From CALJFL01 sp047633055 (GTDB lineage Bacteria; Pseudomonadota; Gammaproteobacteria; Pseudomonadales; Halieaceae): 64,000 bases of DNA. The notes beneath the pieces are model-generated. The model saw nothing but the letters and a program-made list of their open reading frames with translations. It had not been told where the DNA came from and did not search any database. The stretch spans positions 1 to 64,000 of the forward strand of contig JBLIEI010000005.1 in assembly GCA_047633055.1 (NCBI GenBank), in the 5' to 3' direction. This document shows, piece after piece, positions 55,224 to 64,000 of the stretch; position 1 is the first letter of the stretch; every line of letters starts with the position of its first letter. Both the position numbers and the translations under genes were made by a program.

Positions 55224-55994
55224 CTAGCGCGGTTGCATGCGGATGCCAGCATCCATTCGAATGGTTTCACCATTGGTATAGTCGTTCTCCACGATTGATT
55301 GCGAAAGTTGCGCAATTTCATCTGGCTTACCCAGACGCCGTGGAAACAGAGCTTGTGCCTCCAGGCTTTTGTAGGCCTCTTCCGGGATTGTGTCAAACAG
55401 GGGCGTATGAATGAGACCCGGGGCAATGGTATTAACCCGGATACCCAGGCTGGCGAGATCTCTGGCTATACAGATGGTCATCCCCACTATCGCACCCTTG
55501 GATGCACTATAGGCCGCCTGCCCAATCTGCCCCTCAAAGGCGGCAACTGACGCCGTGTTGATGATCACTCCACGGCAACCGTCGTCGTTGACAGGCTCCT
55601 GCTTCGCCATCTGGGCAGCAGCAAGACGCAATACATTGAAAGTGCCGATCAGATTGATGTCGATAACGCGCTTGAAGCGGTCCAGTGCCAGTGGCTCGCC
55701 GCGACTTACTGTTTTGGCGGCGTCGCCGATCCCCGCGAAGTTATTGCAAATATGGATTGCGCCAAATGCTTCGACGGTCGCTGCAATGGCAGCGATAACG
55801 GTATCTTCATCGGTCACGTTCACATTCTGATAAATAACCGCATCGCCCAGCTCTGTCGCAATGTCGTTGCCACGAGCATCATTCATATCAAAAATTGCGA
55901 CCTTTGCTCCGTGTGCGACATAACGGCGAACAGTCGCCTCGCCAAGACCCGAAGCACCACCTGTTACCACTGCAACCTTGCCACTAATTTCCAT
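55224..55994 (-). CDS. Short-chain dehydrogenase, type-2 3-hydroxyacyl-CoA dehydrogenase-like
   Basis: A 256-residue SDR with a complete active site: Rossmann motif TGGASGLGEATVRRY (11-25), NNFAGIG near 88-94, catalytic Ser in INTASVAAFEGQIGQ and Tyr/Lys in AAYSASKGA. The insert GDAAKTVSRGEPLALDRFK is typical of 17-beta-HSD10-like enzymes that oxidise 3-hydroxyacyl-CoA. It stands just downstream (56 bases) of the FadB-like and thiolase genes, consistent with fatty-acid beta-oxidation. Confidence 0.88.
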   Translation of the reverse strand: MEISGKVAVVTGGASGLGEATVRRYVAHGAKVAIFDMNDARGNDIATELGDAVIYQNVNVTDEDTVIAAIAATVEAFGAIHICNNFAGIGDAAKTVSRGEPLALDRFKRVIDINLIGTFNVLRLAAAQMAKQEPVNDDGCRGVIINTASVAAFEGQIGQAAYSASKGAIVGMTICIARDLASLGIRVNTIAPGLIHTPLFDTIPEEAYKSLEAQALFPRRLGKPDEIAQLSQSIVENDYTNGETIRMDAGIRMQPR

Positions 55995-56050
55995 GATCTT
56001 TTCCTTGTTTTATGAGATTGATTAATTACTAACTCTAAGTCTGAAATGTA

Positions 56051-58195
56051 CTAAGCAGCGATCCGCTGCGCTGCACGGTCCACTGCAATCTTTGGTGGCG
56101 TAAATCTATCGCCGTAGGTCCCGGCCAGTTCATTGCACCGATCTACGAAACGGGGGTAACCGTAGGTCTCGATAAACTGCAATAGACCACCAGTCCAGAC
56201 CGGCGCACCAATGCCCATAATAGAACCGATGTTACCGTCTTCCACAGAGCGCAACACATTGGTTTCCAGGCATTTCAATGCCTCTATAACCTGCCGGAAC
56301 AACAATCTATCTTTAATATCCTGATCTACGACTATGACCTCTGGCTTGTGAAACAAGTCGAACAACGGTGGCCAGATTGCTTTGCCTCCTTTCTCAGGGT
56401 AGTCATAAAAGCCTCCGCCGTGATGCCGGCCGCCGCGACCGTGGCCGTCAATCATCGTGCCGACGACGGCTCTTGCGATGGTGCCATCCCCCCATTTATC
56501 GAGTACACCCATCTCCTCCCAGGTAGCCTGGGCTTTGCGAGACAACTCCAGGCTGACCTCATCGTAAACGGCCAGGGGTCCCACGGGCATGCCTACGCCT
56601 TTACCCATGTTGTCGATAAGCACAGGGTGGACACCCTCGTGCAGTAAACGCACGCCCTCGTCGAGATAGGTGCCAAAGGTTCGTGAGGTGAAAAAACCAA
56701 GTGAGTCGTTAACCACAATGGGCGTCTTGTTGATCTGTCGCGCATAATCAAAAGCCTTGGCCAATGTCTCGTCTGACGTTTTATAGCCCATAATAATTTC
56801 GACCAGCGGCATTTTGTCCACGGGTGAGAAAAAGTGAATGCCGATAAAGTTTTCCGGCTTAGCGCTACCTTCTGCCAATTGCGATATCGGTAAAGTAGAC
56901 GTATTAGAGCCCCACATGCCATCATCCGCCAAATGGGGTTCCATCTCCCGACTAATCTTGTGCTTTAAGTCGATGTTCTCAAATACGGCCTCGATAATGA
57001 GATCGCAACCAGTGAGGTCTGCATTCTCGGCAGTAGGACTGATACGCGCCAGTATTTCCTCTCGCTGCTCAGGCGTCATACGGCCCCGTTCAACGCGCTT
57101 GTTCAATAAATCGGTACTGTATGCCTTGCCCTTATCGGCAGCCTCCTGAGAAATATCCTTTAATACAACGTCTATTCCTGCCATGGCAGAGACATAGGCA
57201 ATGCCTTGCCCCATCATGCCGGCGCCGAGCACCCCAACTTTTTGGGTCACGTATTTTTCATGCCCCTGAGGGCGGCTGGCGCCACCGTTGAGCTTATTCA
57301 TACCGAAGAAGAAGGTACTGATCATATTTTTGGCTTCAGGGGTTGTCGCCAGATACACCAGCCCACGGCTCTCGATGACCAGTGCCGTCTCCAGATTCAA
57401 ACGGGTTGCTTCAACCGCCACAGCAAGAATCTTCTCCGGCGCTGGCAACAATCCACGGGTTTTTTGGCGCAGCATTACGGGCGCGGCCATGATGGTTTGG
57501 GCCAACTTCGGTGAGCTGGCATTGCCACCTGGAATTTTGAAACCCTTGGTGTCCCAGGGCTGAACGGCAGCTTCTGGCATGTCCTTATTTCCCAAAATCC
57601 ACGCTTTCGCAGCCGGCACCAGGTCTTCAAGATTGGCAACCAGCTGGTGGATCATACCCTCATCGAGCGCTTTAACCGGTGCTATTTTTTTACCTTCCAG
57701 CAAGTAGGGTAACGCGCGCTCGAGGCCTACAAGATTAACCATGCGCACAATCCCACCGCCACCGGGAAGCAGGCCAAGACCCACTTCCGGAAGTCCGATT
57801 TGAACCGCTTTATTGTTCCAGGCAATACGATGATTACAGGCCAGGCACAGCTCGAAGCCACCGCCAAGGGCGGCACCGTTGATCGCGGCTACAACAGGCA
57901 CCGGAAGCTTTTCCAACCGCCGAAATTCTGACTTGGCCAGATTGATACTCTGCATGAATTCCCCGGCCCCATCCTTGGTAATCATCAACAGCTCGTTGAG
58001 ATCACCACCGGCAAAAAACACCTTCTTGGCCGATGCGAATACGACGCCCGTGAGATTATCTTCCTGCTCAAGGCGCTGCACCGTCTCAGCCATGGCCACG
58101 CGGTATTCTTCATTCATCGCGTTGACCGGGCCGGTCATATCCATTGTGATGGTAACAATACCGTCTTCATCTTTCTGATAGAAAAACACACTCAT
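56051..58195 (-). CDS. FadB/FadJ-like enoyl-CoA hydratase / 3-hydroxyacyl-CoA dehydrogenase
   Basis: A 714-residue bifunctional beta-oxidation enzyme from the ATG at 58193-58195 (AGGA seven bases upstream). A further upstream start adds 32 residues that read through the thiolase stop and look artificial. The N-terminal crotonase domain has NGAALGGGFELCLACNHRIA (about 96-115) and GLLPGGGGIVRMVNLVGLER. The dehydrogenase domain has VLGAGMMGQGIAYVSAMAGI, then FFSPVDKMPLVEII and SLGFFTSRTFGTYL. It lies 47 bases downstream of the thiolase, forming the classical FadBA-type pair. Confidence 0.94.
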   Translation of the reverse strand: MSVFFYQKDEDGIVTITMDMTGPVNAMNEEYRVAMAETVQRLEQEDNLTGVVFASAKKVFFAGGDLNELLMITKDGAGEFMQSINLAKSEFRRLEKLPVPVVAAINGAALGGGFELCLACNHRIAWNNKAVQIGLPEVGLGLLPGGGGIVRMVNLVGLERALPYLLEGKKIAPVKALDEGMIHQLVANLEDLVPAAKAWILGNKDMPEAAVQPWDTKGFKIPGGNASSPKLAQTIMAAPVMLRQKTRGLLPAPEKILAVAVEATRLNLETALVIESRGLVYLATTPEAKNMISTFFFGMNKLNGGASRPQGHEKYVTQKVGVLGAGMMGQGIAYVSAMAGIDVVLKDISQEAADKGKAYSTDLLNKRVERGRMTPEQREEILARISPTAENADLTGCDLIIEAVFENIDLKHKISREMEPHLADDGMWGSNTSTLPISQLAEGSAKPENFIGIHFFSPVDKMPLVEIIMGYKTSDETLAKAFDYARQINKTPIVVNDSLGFFTSRTFGTYLDEGVRLLHEGVHPVLIDNMGKGVGMPVGPLAVYDEVSLELSRKAQATWEEMGVLDKWGDGTIARAVVGTMIDGHGRGGRHHGGGFYDYPEKGGKAIWPPLFDLFHKPEVIVVDQDIKDRLLFRQVIEALKCLETNVLRSVEDGNIGSIMGIGAPVWTGGLLQFIETYGYPRFVDRCNELAGTYGDRFTPPKIAVDRAAQRIAA

Positions 58196-58242
58196 GACTT
58201 TGTCCTGTCTAATATGATTTTGCTTACGTAGTGGCTCACCGT

Positions 58243-59451
58243 TTAAACACGCTCGATAATGGTGGAAATTCCCATGCCACCACCAACACAAAGTGACAAC
58301 ATTGCACGCTTCAGATCACGACGTTCCAGCTCGTCCAGTACGATGCTCACCAACATTGCACCTGTCGCACCCAGTGGGTGCCCCATCGCAATAGCGCCGC
58401 CGTTTACATTCGTGACCTCTTGATCAATACCCAGGTCCTCCATGTATCGCAGCGCCACGGAGGCGAAGGCCTCGTTAATTTCCCACAGATCAATATCCGC
58501 ATTCGTCATGCCTGCCCGCTTAAGACACTTTTTTGCGGCCGGTCCTGGCCCGGTGAGCATAATGATCGGATCTGTGGCCAACACTGCGGTGGCTACAACA
58601 CGCCCGCGCGGGGTCAGACCCAGATCCTTGCCTGCTTTTTCGCTGCCGATCAGCACCGCGCTGGAACCATCGACAATTCCTGAAGAATTTCCCGGTGTGT
58701 GTACGTGATTAATTTTATCCAGCGTGTTGTATTTGTCGAGAATGACATCGTCGAAGCCAAACTGCCCCATCATCTCGAAGGATGGATTGAGGAAGCCCAG
58801 CTTCTCCATCGTAGTATCTGGCTTAATGAAGTCATCTTTTCCAAGAATCACCAAACCGTTGACATCGGTAACTGGGACTACGGATTTATCAAAGTAGCCA
58901 TTGTCACGGGCATAGGCGGCTCGACGCTGCGACTCCACGGCAAAACGGTCTACATCTTCACGAGTCCAACCGCCAAGCGTAGCAATAGTATCGGCGCCAA
59001 CGCCCTGCGGCACGAAGCCGGTCTTTGCTGAGAACTCCGGGTCGCCGCCCATGGCGCCGCCGTTCGACCCCATAGGCACTCGGGACATCGATTCAACACC
59101 ACCAGCGACGACAAGATCTTCCCAACCCGACGCTATTTTCTGGGCAGCGATATTTACCGCCTCCAGGCCAGAGGCACAAAATCTGTCCAATTGGACCCCG
59201 GCGACCGACTCATCCCAATCGGCATTCATGGCAATCATCTTGCCCACGTCACTGCCCTGCTCACCTATAGGCGTGACACAGCCCATGACCACGTCATCTA
59301 CATAAGAGGTGTCCAAGTCGTGCCGGCGCTGCAACTCACGCAGCAATCCTGCCCCCAGCTCTATAGGTTTCACTTCATTCAGACTGCCTCCGGGCTTACC
59401 TTTGCTGCGTGGGGTTCGAACGGCGTCGTAGATATAGGCTGGGTTACTCAC
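58243..59451 (-). CDS. Acetyl-CoA acetyltransferase (thiolase)
   Basis: A 402-residue thiolase. The acyl-accepting Cys92 lies in DRFCASGLEAVN, GSAVLI-type core strands follow, and the C terminus has NVNGGAIAMGHPLGATGAML and the second catalytic Cys in SLCVGGGMGIS. It would cleave 3-ketoacyl-CoA in concert with the FadB-like enzyme 47 bases downstream. Which substrate length it prefers is not visible. Confidence 0.94.
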   Translation of the reverse strand: MSNPAYIYDAVRTPRSKGKPGGSLNEVKPIELGAGLLRELQRRHDLDTSYVDDVVMGCVTPIGEQGSDVGKMIAMNADWDESVAGVQLDRFCASGLEAVNIAAQKIASGWEDLVVAGGVESMSRVPMGSNGGAMGGDPEFSAKTGFVPQGVGADTIATLGGWTREDVDRFAVESQRRAAYARDNGYFDKSVVPVTDVNGLVILGKDDFIKPDTTMEKLGFLNPSFEMMGQFGFDDVILDKYNTLDKINHVHTPGNSSGIVDGSSAVLIGSEKAGKDLGLTPRGRVVATAVLATDPIIMLTGPGPAAKKCLKRAGMTNADIDLWEINEAFASVALRYMEDLGIDQEVTNVNGGAIAMGHPLGATGAMLVSIVLDELERRDLKRAMLSLCVGGGMGISTIIERV

Positions 59452-59606
59452 AGGAGGGCTCCGATTGACTAAATTTTAGAGCACGAATACTGTGCCTATC
59501 GCCGGATGGGGACAATGACCCGAACGACTAGAAAAGTTGACCTTAAATTACAGGCCAACGCCCTGATTGGGCGCTGGTGGCGAGGGTAAGTGCTCCTTAA
59601 GTGACT

Positions 59607-60323
59607 TTAGAACAACTCCGCAAGAAAATTGTTTAGGGCCTGCCCGGAGCGACGGTCTGCATCGGCACTGTAAATCGTACCCATATCGAGGTTATTGGCA
59701 CCCGGATTGGTAAAGGCATGCAGAGTATTGCCATAGGCATGAATTTGCCAGTCCGCGCCTGAGGCGGACAATTCACTGGCAAGTGAAGTCATGGACTCGG
59801 GATCTGCCATAGGGTCGTCATAACCGTGAAGGCATAACACCTTGGCAGTAATCGCTTTATTGGGGACACCTTCGGGCGGGAAAAACAGACCGTGGAAACT
59901 GACCACACCCAGCACATCACTGCCGGACCGTGCCAGATCGAGAACGCCAAGGCCGCCGAGGCAATAACCGATAGCGGCAACTTTTGTCCCGTCGACCTCT
60001 GGCTGGTCCTGCAAGGCTGCCACCGCGAGATTCATTCTGGCCTGCAACATCACGCGATCTTCCATCAGTGGCGTCATCAGAGCAGTATTTTCTTCAACAG
60101 TACTGCCATTGACGCCTTTGCCATACAGATCCAGGGCAAAAGCCGCATAGCCTTGCTCAGCAAGCGCTACCGCCTTGCTTTCCTCAAACTCGCTGCGACC
60201 CACCCAGGTGTGAGCAATCGCCACCGCCGGGCGCGGCTGATCAGAATCGTCATTCCAGGCTAAAAAACCCACCAGGACAACATCATCGTGTGTGTACTCT
60301 ACTAAACGTGTTTGTATAGTCAT
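59607..60323 (-). CDS. Dienelactone hydrolase family protein
   Basis: A 238-residue alpha/beta hydrolase from the ATG at 60321-60323, which follows a GAGAGAG ribosome binding site. A start six codons upstream is also possible. The nucleophile is the cysteine in GYCLGGLGVLDLARSG (family motif GYCLGG), with Asp in LCLHGYDDPMADPESM and His in GNTLHAFTNPG. It may hydrolyse lactone or ester intermediates. It is separate from the thiolase by about 155 bases. Confidence 0.9.
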   Translation of the reverse strand: MTIQTRLVEYTHDDVVLVGFLAWNDDSDQPRPAVAIAHTWVGRSEFEESKAVALAEQGYAAFALDLYGKGVNGSTVEENTALMTPLMEDRVMLQARMNLAVAALQDQPEVDGTKVAAIGYCLGGLGVLDLARSGSDVLGVVSFHGLFFPPEGVPNKAITAKVLCLHGYDDPMADPESMTSLASELSASGADWQIHAYGNTLHAFTNPGANNLDMGTIYSADADRRSGQALNNFLAELF

Positions 60324-60410
60324 ATCTGTGCTCTCTCTCAACTGCCAATGTTAATTCGCCGGCTAGATTAAACCATATGTGCGCGTGTTGAAATCCCCCT
60401 GTAAAGTTGG

Positions 60411-61080
60411 TCAGTCGACAGCACCCAAGGAGCCAGCGGGCCCGGCTGTGACAACACGCAGTTTTGGCAGCGTAGCGGGTGCCGTTATCGTTGTCGCACC
60501 GTCTCCCGGCGCTTTAATGGCCAACTCCTGTAGTGCGCGAAGCAATCTCAAGACCTTGCTATCGGTGGTGCCCAGAGTCACCAGAATCGAAACGGTGTTG
60601 TGGGTCACCTTCTCGACCTGAATGCCATAATGCTCAAACAGAGCAAGCTGAATTTTGCGGGCAGTGAATCCAGAGCGAGAGCAATCGATCGTCAGCTTCG
60701 TCGGATCAAGCGATACATTATCTTCAAGCAGCTCTTGCGGAAGCATGTTCGATAGCGTTAATACTAAAAATACATTCGTTTGATCGATCGCAGAGCGCAG
60801 CCGGGCGGCAGTTTCGATACACAGTGACCGGCGAGAAACCCCCTCTATACTCATTTGCTTACGCGCGACATCCAAGCTGGCAATCAAAGCGTATTGCGGA
60901 CTGGTCGAGGTATGCATGTTCAGGTTCTCCCGAAAACGATGCTCATCGAAATCCGGGTCGGAGACGTGAATCATGCTCGCCTGGGAAAAAGCCGACAGCA
61001 TTTTATGGGTGCTCTGTGTTACATAGTCCGCACCTGACTCGAGTGCATTGGGTCGTAAGTTGGGGTCTCTCGCACTACGG
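60411..61080 (-). pseudogene. Orn/Lys/Arg decarboxylase, both ends missing
   Basis: The frame from about 61076 downward matches the central part of a PLP-dependent Orn/Lys/Arg decarboxylase: NLRPNALESGADYVTQSTHK, with the PLP lysine in that STHK, then MLSAFSQASMIHV, RFRENLNMHTSTSPQYALIA and IQVEKVTHNTVSILVTLGTT. Nothing resembling the family lies upstream of NLRPN (the DEAHG start of the domain is missing), and the end after LRALQELAIKAPG degenerates and lacks the C-terminal domain. A longer open frame (to 61346) exists only because it reads the antisense of the Lrp remnant. Not functional as it stands. Confidence 0.8.
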
Positions 61081-61082
61081 CA

Positions 61083-61406
61083 CAGGATAGGATTCAACGA
61101 CTGGAACGAAGACGGATCATTGCCGGTTACACCATCCGCTACAACGAGGCCTTTCTGGCTGGTCAGATCACCGCCCACGTCATGATTGAGGTAGACCCGA
61201 AGTACAGCGCAAGGGTCGTTAGCGGATTGACCAAGCACGATGCCGTCAGGACGGTGCTCAGCGTGAGTGGTATCTATGATCTGGTGGCGATGCTCGAGGC
61301 ACCAACCACGGAACTTATGGACGCCGTACTCGACAGAATCGGGCAACTACCCGGTGTTGCTAAAACAGTGAGTCCGATAGTGCTTTCGACGAAATTTAAG
61401 CGCTAA
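61083..61406 (+). pseudogene. Lrp/AsnC-type regulator remnant, N terminus missing
   Basis: From 61083 the plus strand reads QDRIQRLERRRIIAGYTIRY, the end of the helix-turn-helix linker of an Lrp/AsnC regulator, followed by the ligand-binding RAM domain (HVMIEVDPKYSARVVSGLTK, LSVSGIYDLVAMLEAPTTEL, VSPIVLSTKFKR) ending at a TAA at 61406. The helix-turn-helix itself (about 45 residues) is absent. It abuts the decarboxylase remnant on the opposite strand, so one deletion probably removed both 5' ends. Confidence 0.8.
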
Positions 61407-61430
61407 CATTATAGCCAATTGCCCGCCGAT

Positions 61431-62186
61431 TTACGCCGTAGCACCTAACACATACGCATCAGGATCAAGACGCCGCATTTCGGCCTCTATCCAGCCTTCG
61501 ATTTCATCCATCAATTCATCAGATTTGCGACCCTCTGCATAGATGGGTTCGCCGATTGATACATCAATGACACCGGGCTTGAGTGCGAAGGAACGCCTGG
61601 GCCAGCAACGCGCTGAAGTCACCGCAATAGGAATAACATAGGCATTGGTAGCGACCGCCAACCGGGTCGCTCCGGCTTTGTAATTGCCTTTACTCCCGCG
61701 CTCCCCGCGGGTGCCCTCGGGAAACATAATCACCCAGGTGCCGCGATCCATAATCTTTACACCTTGCTCGGCAACTTTATTCCAGGCATCAGCGCGTTTA
61801 TTTCGATCAATATGAATCATACCCAGCCTACCTATCGCCCAGCCAAATACAGGAATCCGCAGCAGTTCCTGCTTAAAAACATAGGCCAATGCGTGAGGAG
61901 TCATGCTGGGAAAATAAAACGTTTCCCAGGTCGACTGGTGTTTAGGGCACAAAATTACCCGCCGCATGTCTTCCTTGCCCGGCAAATTGCTTTCGCCGTG
62001 CACGCGATACCTAACTCCCGCGACAAGGCGTGCCGCATTAATTACTCCCCTCAACCAGGGTGCTGCAAACCACCACCAGACCTTTTTGTGTTCAAGGAAA
62101 AACGAGCAAAACACTAATAATAGACCCATGGGGATAATCGAAATTACCATCCAAAGGAATACAAGTATTGAACGGCATGCGTTCAC
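61431..62186 (-). CDS. PlsC-like 1-acyl-sn-glycerol-3-phosphate acyltransferase
   Basis: A 251-residue lysophospholipid acyltransferase with two N-terminal membrane helices (about 7-29 and 38-58). The acyltransferase motif is KHQSTWETFYF (H-x4-E; the family usually has H-x4-D), followed by DRNKRADAW and the FPEGTRGERG motif and VIPIAVTSARCWPRRSF. The E-for-D change occurs in a known proteobacterial subgroup (from memory). It overlaps the HSL-type hydrolase gene by four bases. Confidence 0.88.
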   Translation of the reverse strand: MNACRSILVFLWMVISIIPMGLLLVFCSFFLEHKKVWWWFAAPWLRGVINAARLVAGVRYRVHGESNLPGKEDMRRVILCPKHQSTWETFYFPSMTPHALAYVFKQELLRIPVFGWAIGRLGMIHIDRNKRADAWNKVAEQGVKIMDRGTWVIMFPEGTRGERGSKGNYKAGATRLAVATNAYVIPIAVTSARCWPRRSFALKPGVIDVSIGEPIYAEGRKSDELMDEIEGWIEAEMRRLDPDAYVLGATA

Positions 62187-63274
62187 GCGGCATTTGCCTC
62201 AACTGCGGAAGCGCTCTCGACACTGTCCAAAAACTCACCGACAGCGATAAAAGCCTCTTCCGCTTGTGGTAGATCTGGCGAAAATATCTGCCATACATGA
62301 ACCATATGCGGCCAGGACTGGAGTACCGCATGGGTACCGGCTGCCTGTGCCTTGGCAACATAACGCCGGGAGTCATCAAATAGCATTTCAGCCTCACTGA
62401 CCTGCAGTAGCACCGGCGGCAGCCCGGATAGGTCGCCGCGCACAGGCGAAGCCAAGGGATCACTCGGTTTCAGCCGCGAGGTGAACCAAGTACTCCACCA
62501 CAACAGAATAGTGGGGATTTTTGCGAGAGATCCAAACGCAGGGCCCAACATTGGATCGGTTGCGATATTTGTGCGCAAACTCGGAGCGGTTAATGTCACA
62601 TCGGTCGCAGGTGAGAAAGCGACAGCGGCATCGGCTGCGCGAAGCCCGGTATCACGTGCCCAGGCAATGGTCATCAGGGTCAGATTACCGCCGGCAGAGT
62701 CGCCTGAGACCATGAGGAAATCGAGTTCCTCAGGACCGTCAGGGCCGTTATCTAAAATCCAGCTATAGGCTCTCTGACAATCAACGATACCATCCAGCCG
62801 TTTATTTTCAGGTAGCAGGCGATAGTCAATAGAAAAAACCGCCGCGTTTGCCAACTCCGACAAACGGCTGGTTATGGTGCGATGACTTTTGGGGCTCCCC
62901 ATCATCCATGCTCCACCGTGAATATGTAACAGACGGCGACGCGGATCTGCGCCGGGAGCGAGAATCCACTCTCCTTTAACCGAGACTTCATCGACAGGAC
63001 GGAATTCACTAGGGTAGTCCCTGTTGTCAGTCATGGAATCCATATATTCGCGTATCCGCTTCAGTCCGCCCTTGCCTCCGCCTAATCCCATACCAGAACT
63101 CGTCAGCTCGCTAAGCGAAGCGACCACCTGCCTGTGGGGTTCGCCCGGATCACCCTCTGCCACGGGCGTGATGTTTGAATCCAGATAGTCAAGATTCTCC
63201 CCGCGAAGAACCAGATAACTGAATGCTACGAAAGCAAGAACCAATAATATCAACCAAGCCACACAGTACTCCAT
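62183..63274 (-). CDS. Alpha/beta hydrolase, hormone-sensitive lipase family
   Basis: A 363-residue hydrolase with an N-terminal membrane segment (about 3-21). The oxyanion motif is LHIHGGAWMMGS and the nucleophile motif is VSGDSAGGNLTLM; SEAEMLFDDSRRYV carries the acid region and HMVHVWQIF carries the histidine. It would hydrolyse short or medium acyl esters at the membrane. It overlaps the acyltransferase gene downstream by four bases, so the two act in a lipid-processing operon. Divergent from the HExxH peptidase gene. Confidence 0.9.
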   Translation of the reverse strand: MEYCVAWLILLVLAFVAFSYLVLRGENLDYLDSNITPVAEGDPGEPHRQVVASLSELTSSGMGLGGGKGGLKRIREYMDSMTDNRDYPSEFRPVDEVSVKGEWILAPGADPRRRLLHIHGGAWMMGSPKSHRTITSRLSELANAAVFSIDYRLLPENKRLDGIVDCQRAYSWILDNGPDGPEELDFLMVSGDSAGGNLTLMTIAWARDTGLRAADAAVAFSPATDVTLTAPSLRTNIATDPMLGPAFGSLAKIPTILLWWSTWFTSRLKPSDPLASPVRGDLSGLPPVLLQVSEAEMLFDDSRRYVAKAQAAGTHAVLQSWPHMVHVWQIFSPDLPQAEEAFIAVGEFLDSVESASAVEANAA

Positions 63275-63391
63275 ATATGTAGAAGATGCGCATTAAACCA
63301 GACAACACGCCACAGACAAAATCTCAATACTGGTGTATCACGGCAATCGGGTTAGTATTAAGGCGTGGTTGGCCTACGAACGGAGGAGAAA

Positions 63392-64000
63392 ATGGTTGAT
63401 AATACAAGGTCAAACCCGCATGCATTGGGCAGAGACTCCGGCGTTCGGCGAGCGCCAAAGGGTCGGTGGGGTTGGAGCCGCCACGTTACCCAAATGCGCC
63501 GGCCTCGCCTAACGCTCCTCCTTGTGGTCTGCCTCACGGCCGCCACATCCCATGCAGATCGCCAAGTGATACTTCGAGATGGCCGCAATCTCGAACTTGA
63601 TATTAGCAGCCAATTTTCAGAGCGCCAGCGCCAACACATCGTCGACTGGGTGAGTTTTATCGCCGAGAGCCTGTCACAGGTCTACGGCCAGTGGCCAAGA
63701 AAGCTATGGCGGATAGACGTTCAGCCTATCTCCGGAACCTACAAGGACACTATCCCCTGGGGACAAGTTAACCGGGGGCAGCCTGACACCGTGCATTTTT
63801 ATGTGCTGAACGGCGCTAACACCCAACAATTGATCGACAACTGGACCGGATACCACGAACTCGCGCACTTATTAATCCCCTATAAAGGAGGCGGTGACAG
63901 ATGGTTCAGTGAGGGGCTGGCCAGTTACTATCAGGGTATTCTGCAGGCTAGAGCAGGGGTTATCAACGAACAGGCACTGTGGCAGAAACTCCTGGATGGT
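63392..64000 (+). CDS. Secreted HExxH metallopeptidase-like protein (partial)
   Basis: The frame begins at an ATG with an excellent GGAGGAGAA ribosome binding site six bases upstream and continues past the right edge (203 codons present). A long basic N region precedes a signal-like helix (LTLLLVVCLTAATSHA). The zinc motif HELAH is at 155-159 with glutamate E174 in DRWFSEGLASYYQG, the gluzincin pattern of M1/M61-like peptidases. The preceding stretch VHFYVLNGANTQQLIDNW forms the fold core. The substrate is unknown. It is divergent from the lipase operon with a 117-base spacer. Confidence 0.82.
   Translation, partial: MVDNTRSNPHALGRDSGVRRAPKGRWGWSRHVTQMRRPRLTLLLVVCLTAATSHADRQVILRDGRNLELDISSQFSERQRQHIVDWVSFIAESLSQVYGQWPRKLWRIDVQPISGTYKDTIPWGQVNRGQPDTVHFYVLNGANTQQLIDNWTGYHELAHLLIPYKGGGDRWFSEGLASYYQGILQARAGVINEQALWQKLLDG

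Noticed and set aside
60411..61346. A 311-codon open frame as an intact decarboxylase or aminotransferase
   Set aside because: Its upstream quarter is the antisense of the Lrp remnant and lacks the PLP-domain N terminus. Both ends of the enzyme are missing.
1..64000. CRISPR arrays, tRNA or rRNA genes, prophage or transposase genes
   Set aside because: I saw no regularly spaced repeats, no cloverleaf-like tRNA sequence, no rRNA stretch and no transposase, integrase or phage structural motif.

Overview
The window reads as chromosomal DNA from an aerobic, probably marine, gammaproteobacterium. The strongest evidence is the left third. Read right to left on the minus strand it carries leuC-leuD-leuB-asd-fimV-truA-trpF-trpB-trpA-accD-folC-SPOR protein-cvpA-purF-metZ, a gene order typical of Pseudomonas-like gammaproteobacteria, here with trpBA between trpF and accD. 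The rest (wax ester synthase/DGAT, paired acyl-CoA dehydrogenases, a luciferase-like monooxygenase, a FadB/thiolase pair, PPDK, TamAB) fits Cellvibrionales-type lineages such as Spongiibacteraceae or Halieaceae. That placement is an inference from gene content, not a computed phylogeny.

Layout. 1-3.6 kb: a MoxR / DUF58 / TgpA-like operon (TgpA cut by the window edge) after metZ. 3.6-18.9 kb: the housekeeping biosynthesis block for methionine, purines, folate, fatty acids, tryptophan, leucine and aspartate-family amino acids, plus the polar protein FimV and tRNA pseudouridine synthase TruA. It is bounded by a divergent LysR-type regulator whose promoter and a perfect 15-bp palindrome sit in the shared intergenic region. 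19.9-23.7 kb: a decayed accessory patch with a broken metallo-hydrolase, a DUF4156 lipoprotein, an intact GT11-like glycosyltransferase, a GtrA-like remnant and an SDR remnant. 23.8-31.9 kb: MscS channel, small conserved proteins, flavodoxin-like protein, RlmKL, an XRE regulator and two novel-looking lipoproteins. 31.9-36.5 kb: an acyl-CoA catabolism cluster. 36.7-39.8 kb: PPDK and a cupin. 39.8-41.4 kb: a broken NhaC-family antiporter. 41.7-48.9 kb: WS/DGAT, DUF3313 lipoprotein, DUF819 transporter-like protein, DUF2007 protein, an alanine-glyoxylate-type aminotransferase, a YdjM-like membrane protein and an OmpA-family lipoprotein. 49-55.1 kb: tamB-tamA and a methyltransferase. 55.2-60.3 kb: SDR, FadB-like and thiolase genes (beta-oxidation) and a dienelactone hydrolase. 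60.4-61.4 kb: a decarboxylase and an Lrp-type regulator, both truncated at one breakpoint. 61.4-64 kb: a PlsC-like acyltransferase, an HSL-type hydrolase and the start of a secreted HExxH metallopeptidase.

There is no convincing CRISPR array, tRNA, rRNA, prophage or insertion sequence, and I found no clearly undescribed multi-gene system. The most noteworthy signals are repeated gene decay by internal deletion (five loci), one deletion that apparently removed the 5' halves of two divergent genes at once, a tryptophan synthase alpha chain with Glu in place of the catalytic Asp60, and a LysR/leu regulatory region in which the palindrome also covers the LysR ribosome binding site.
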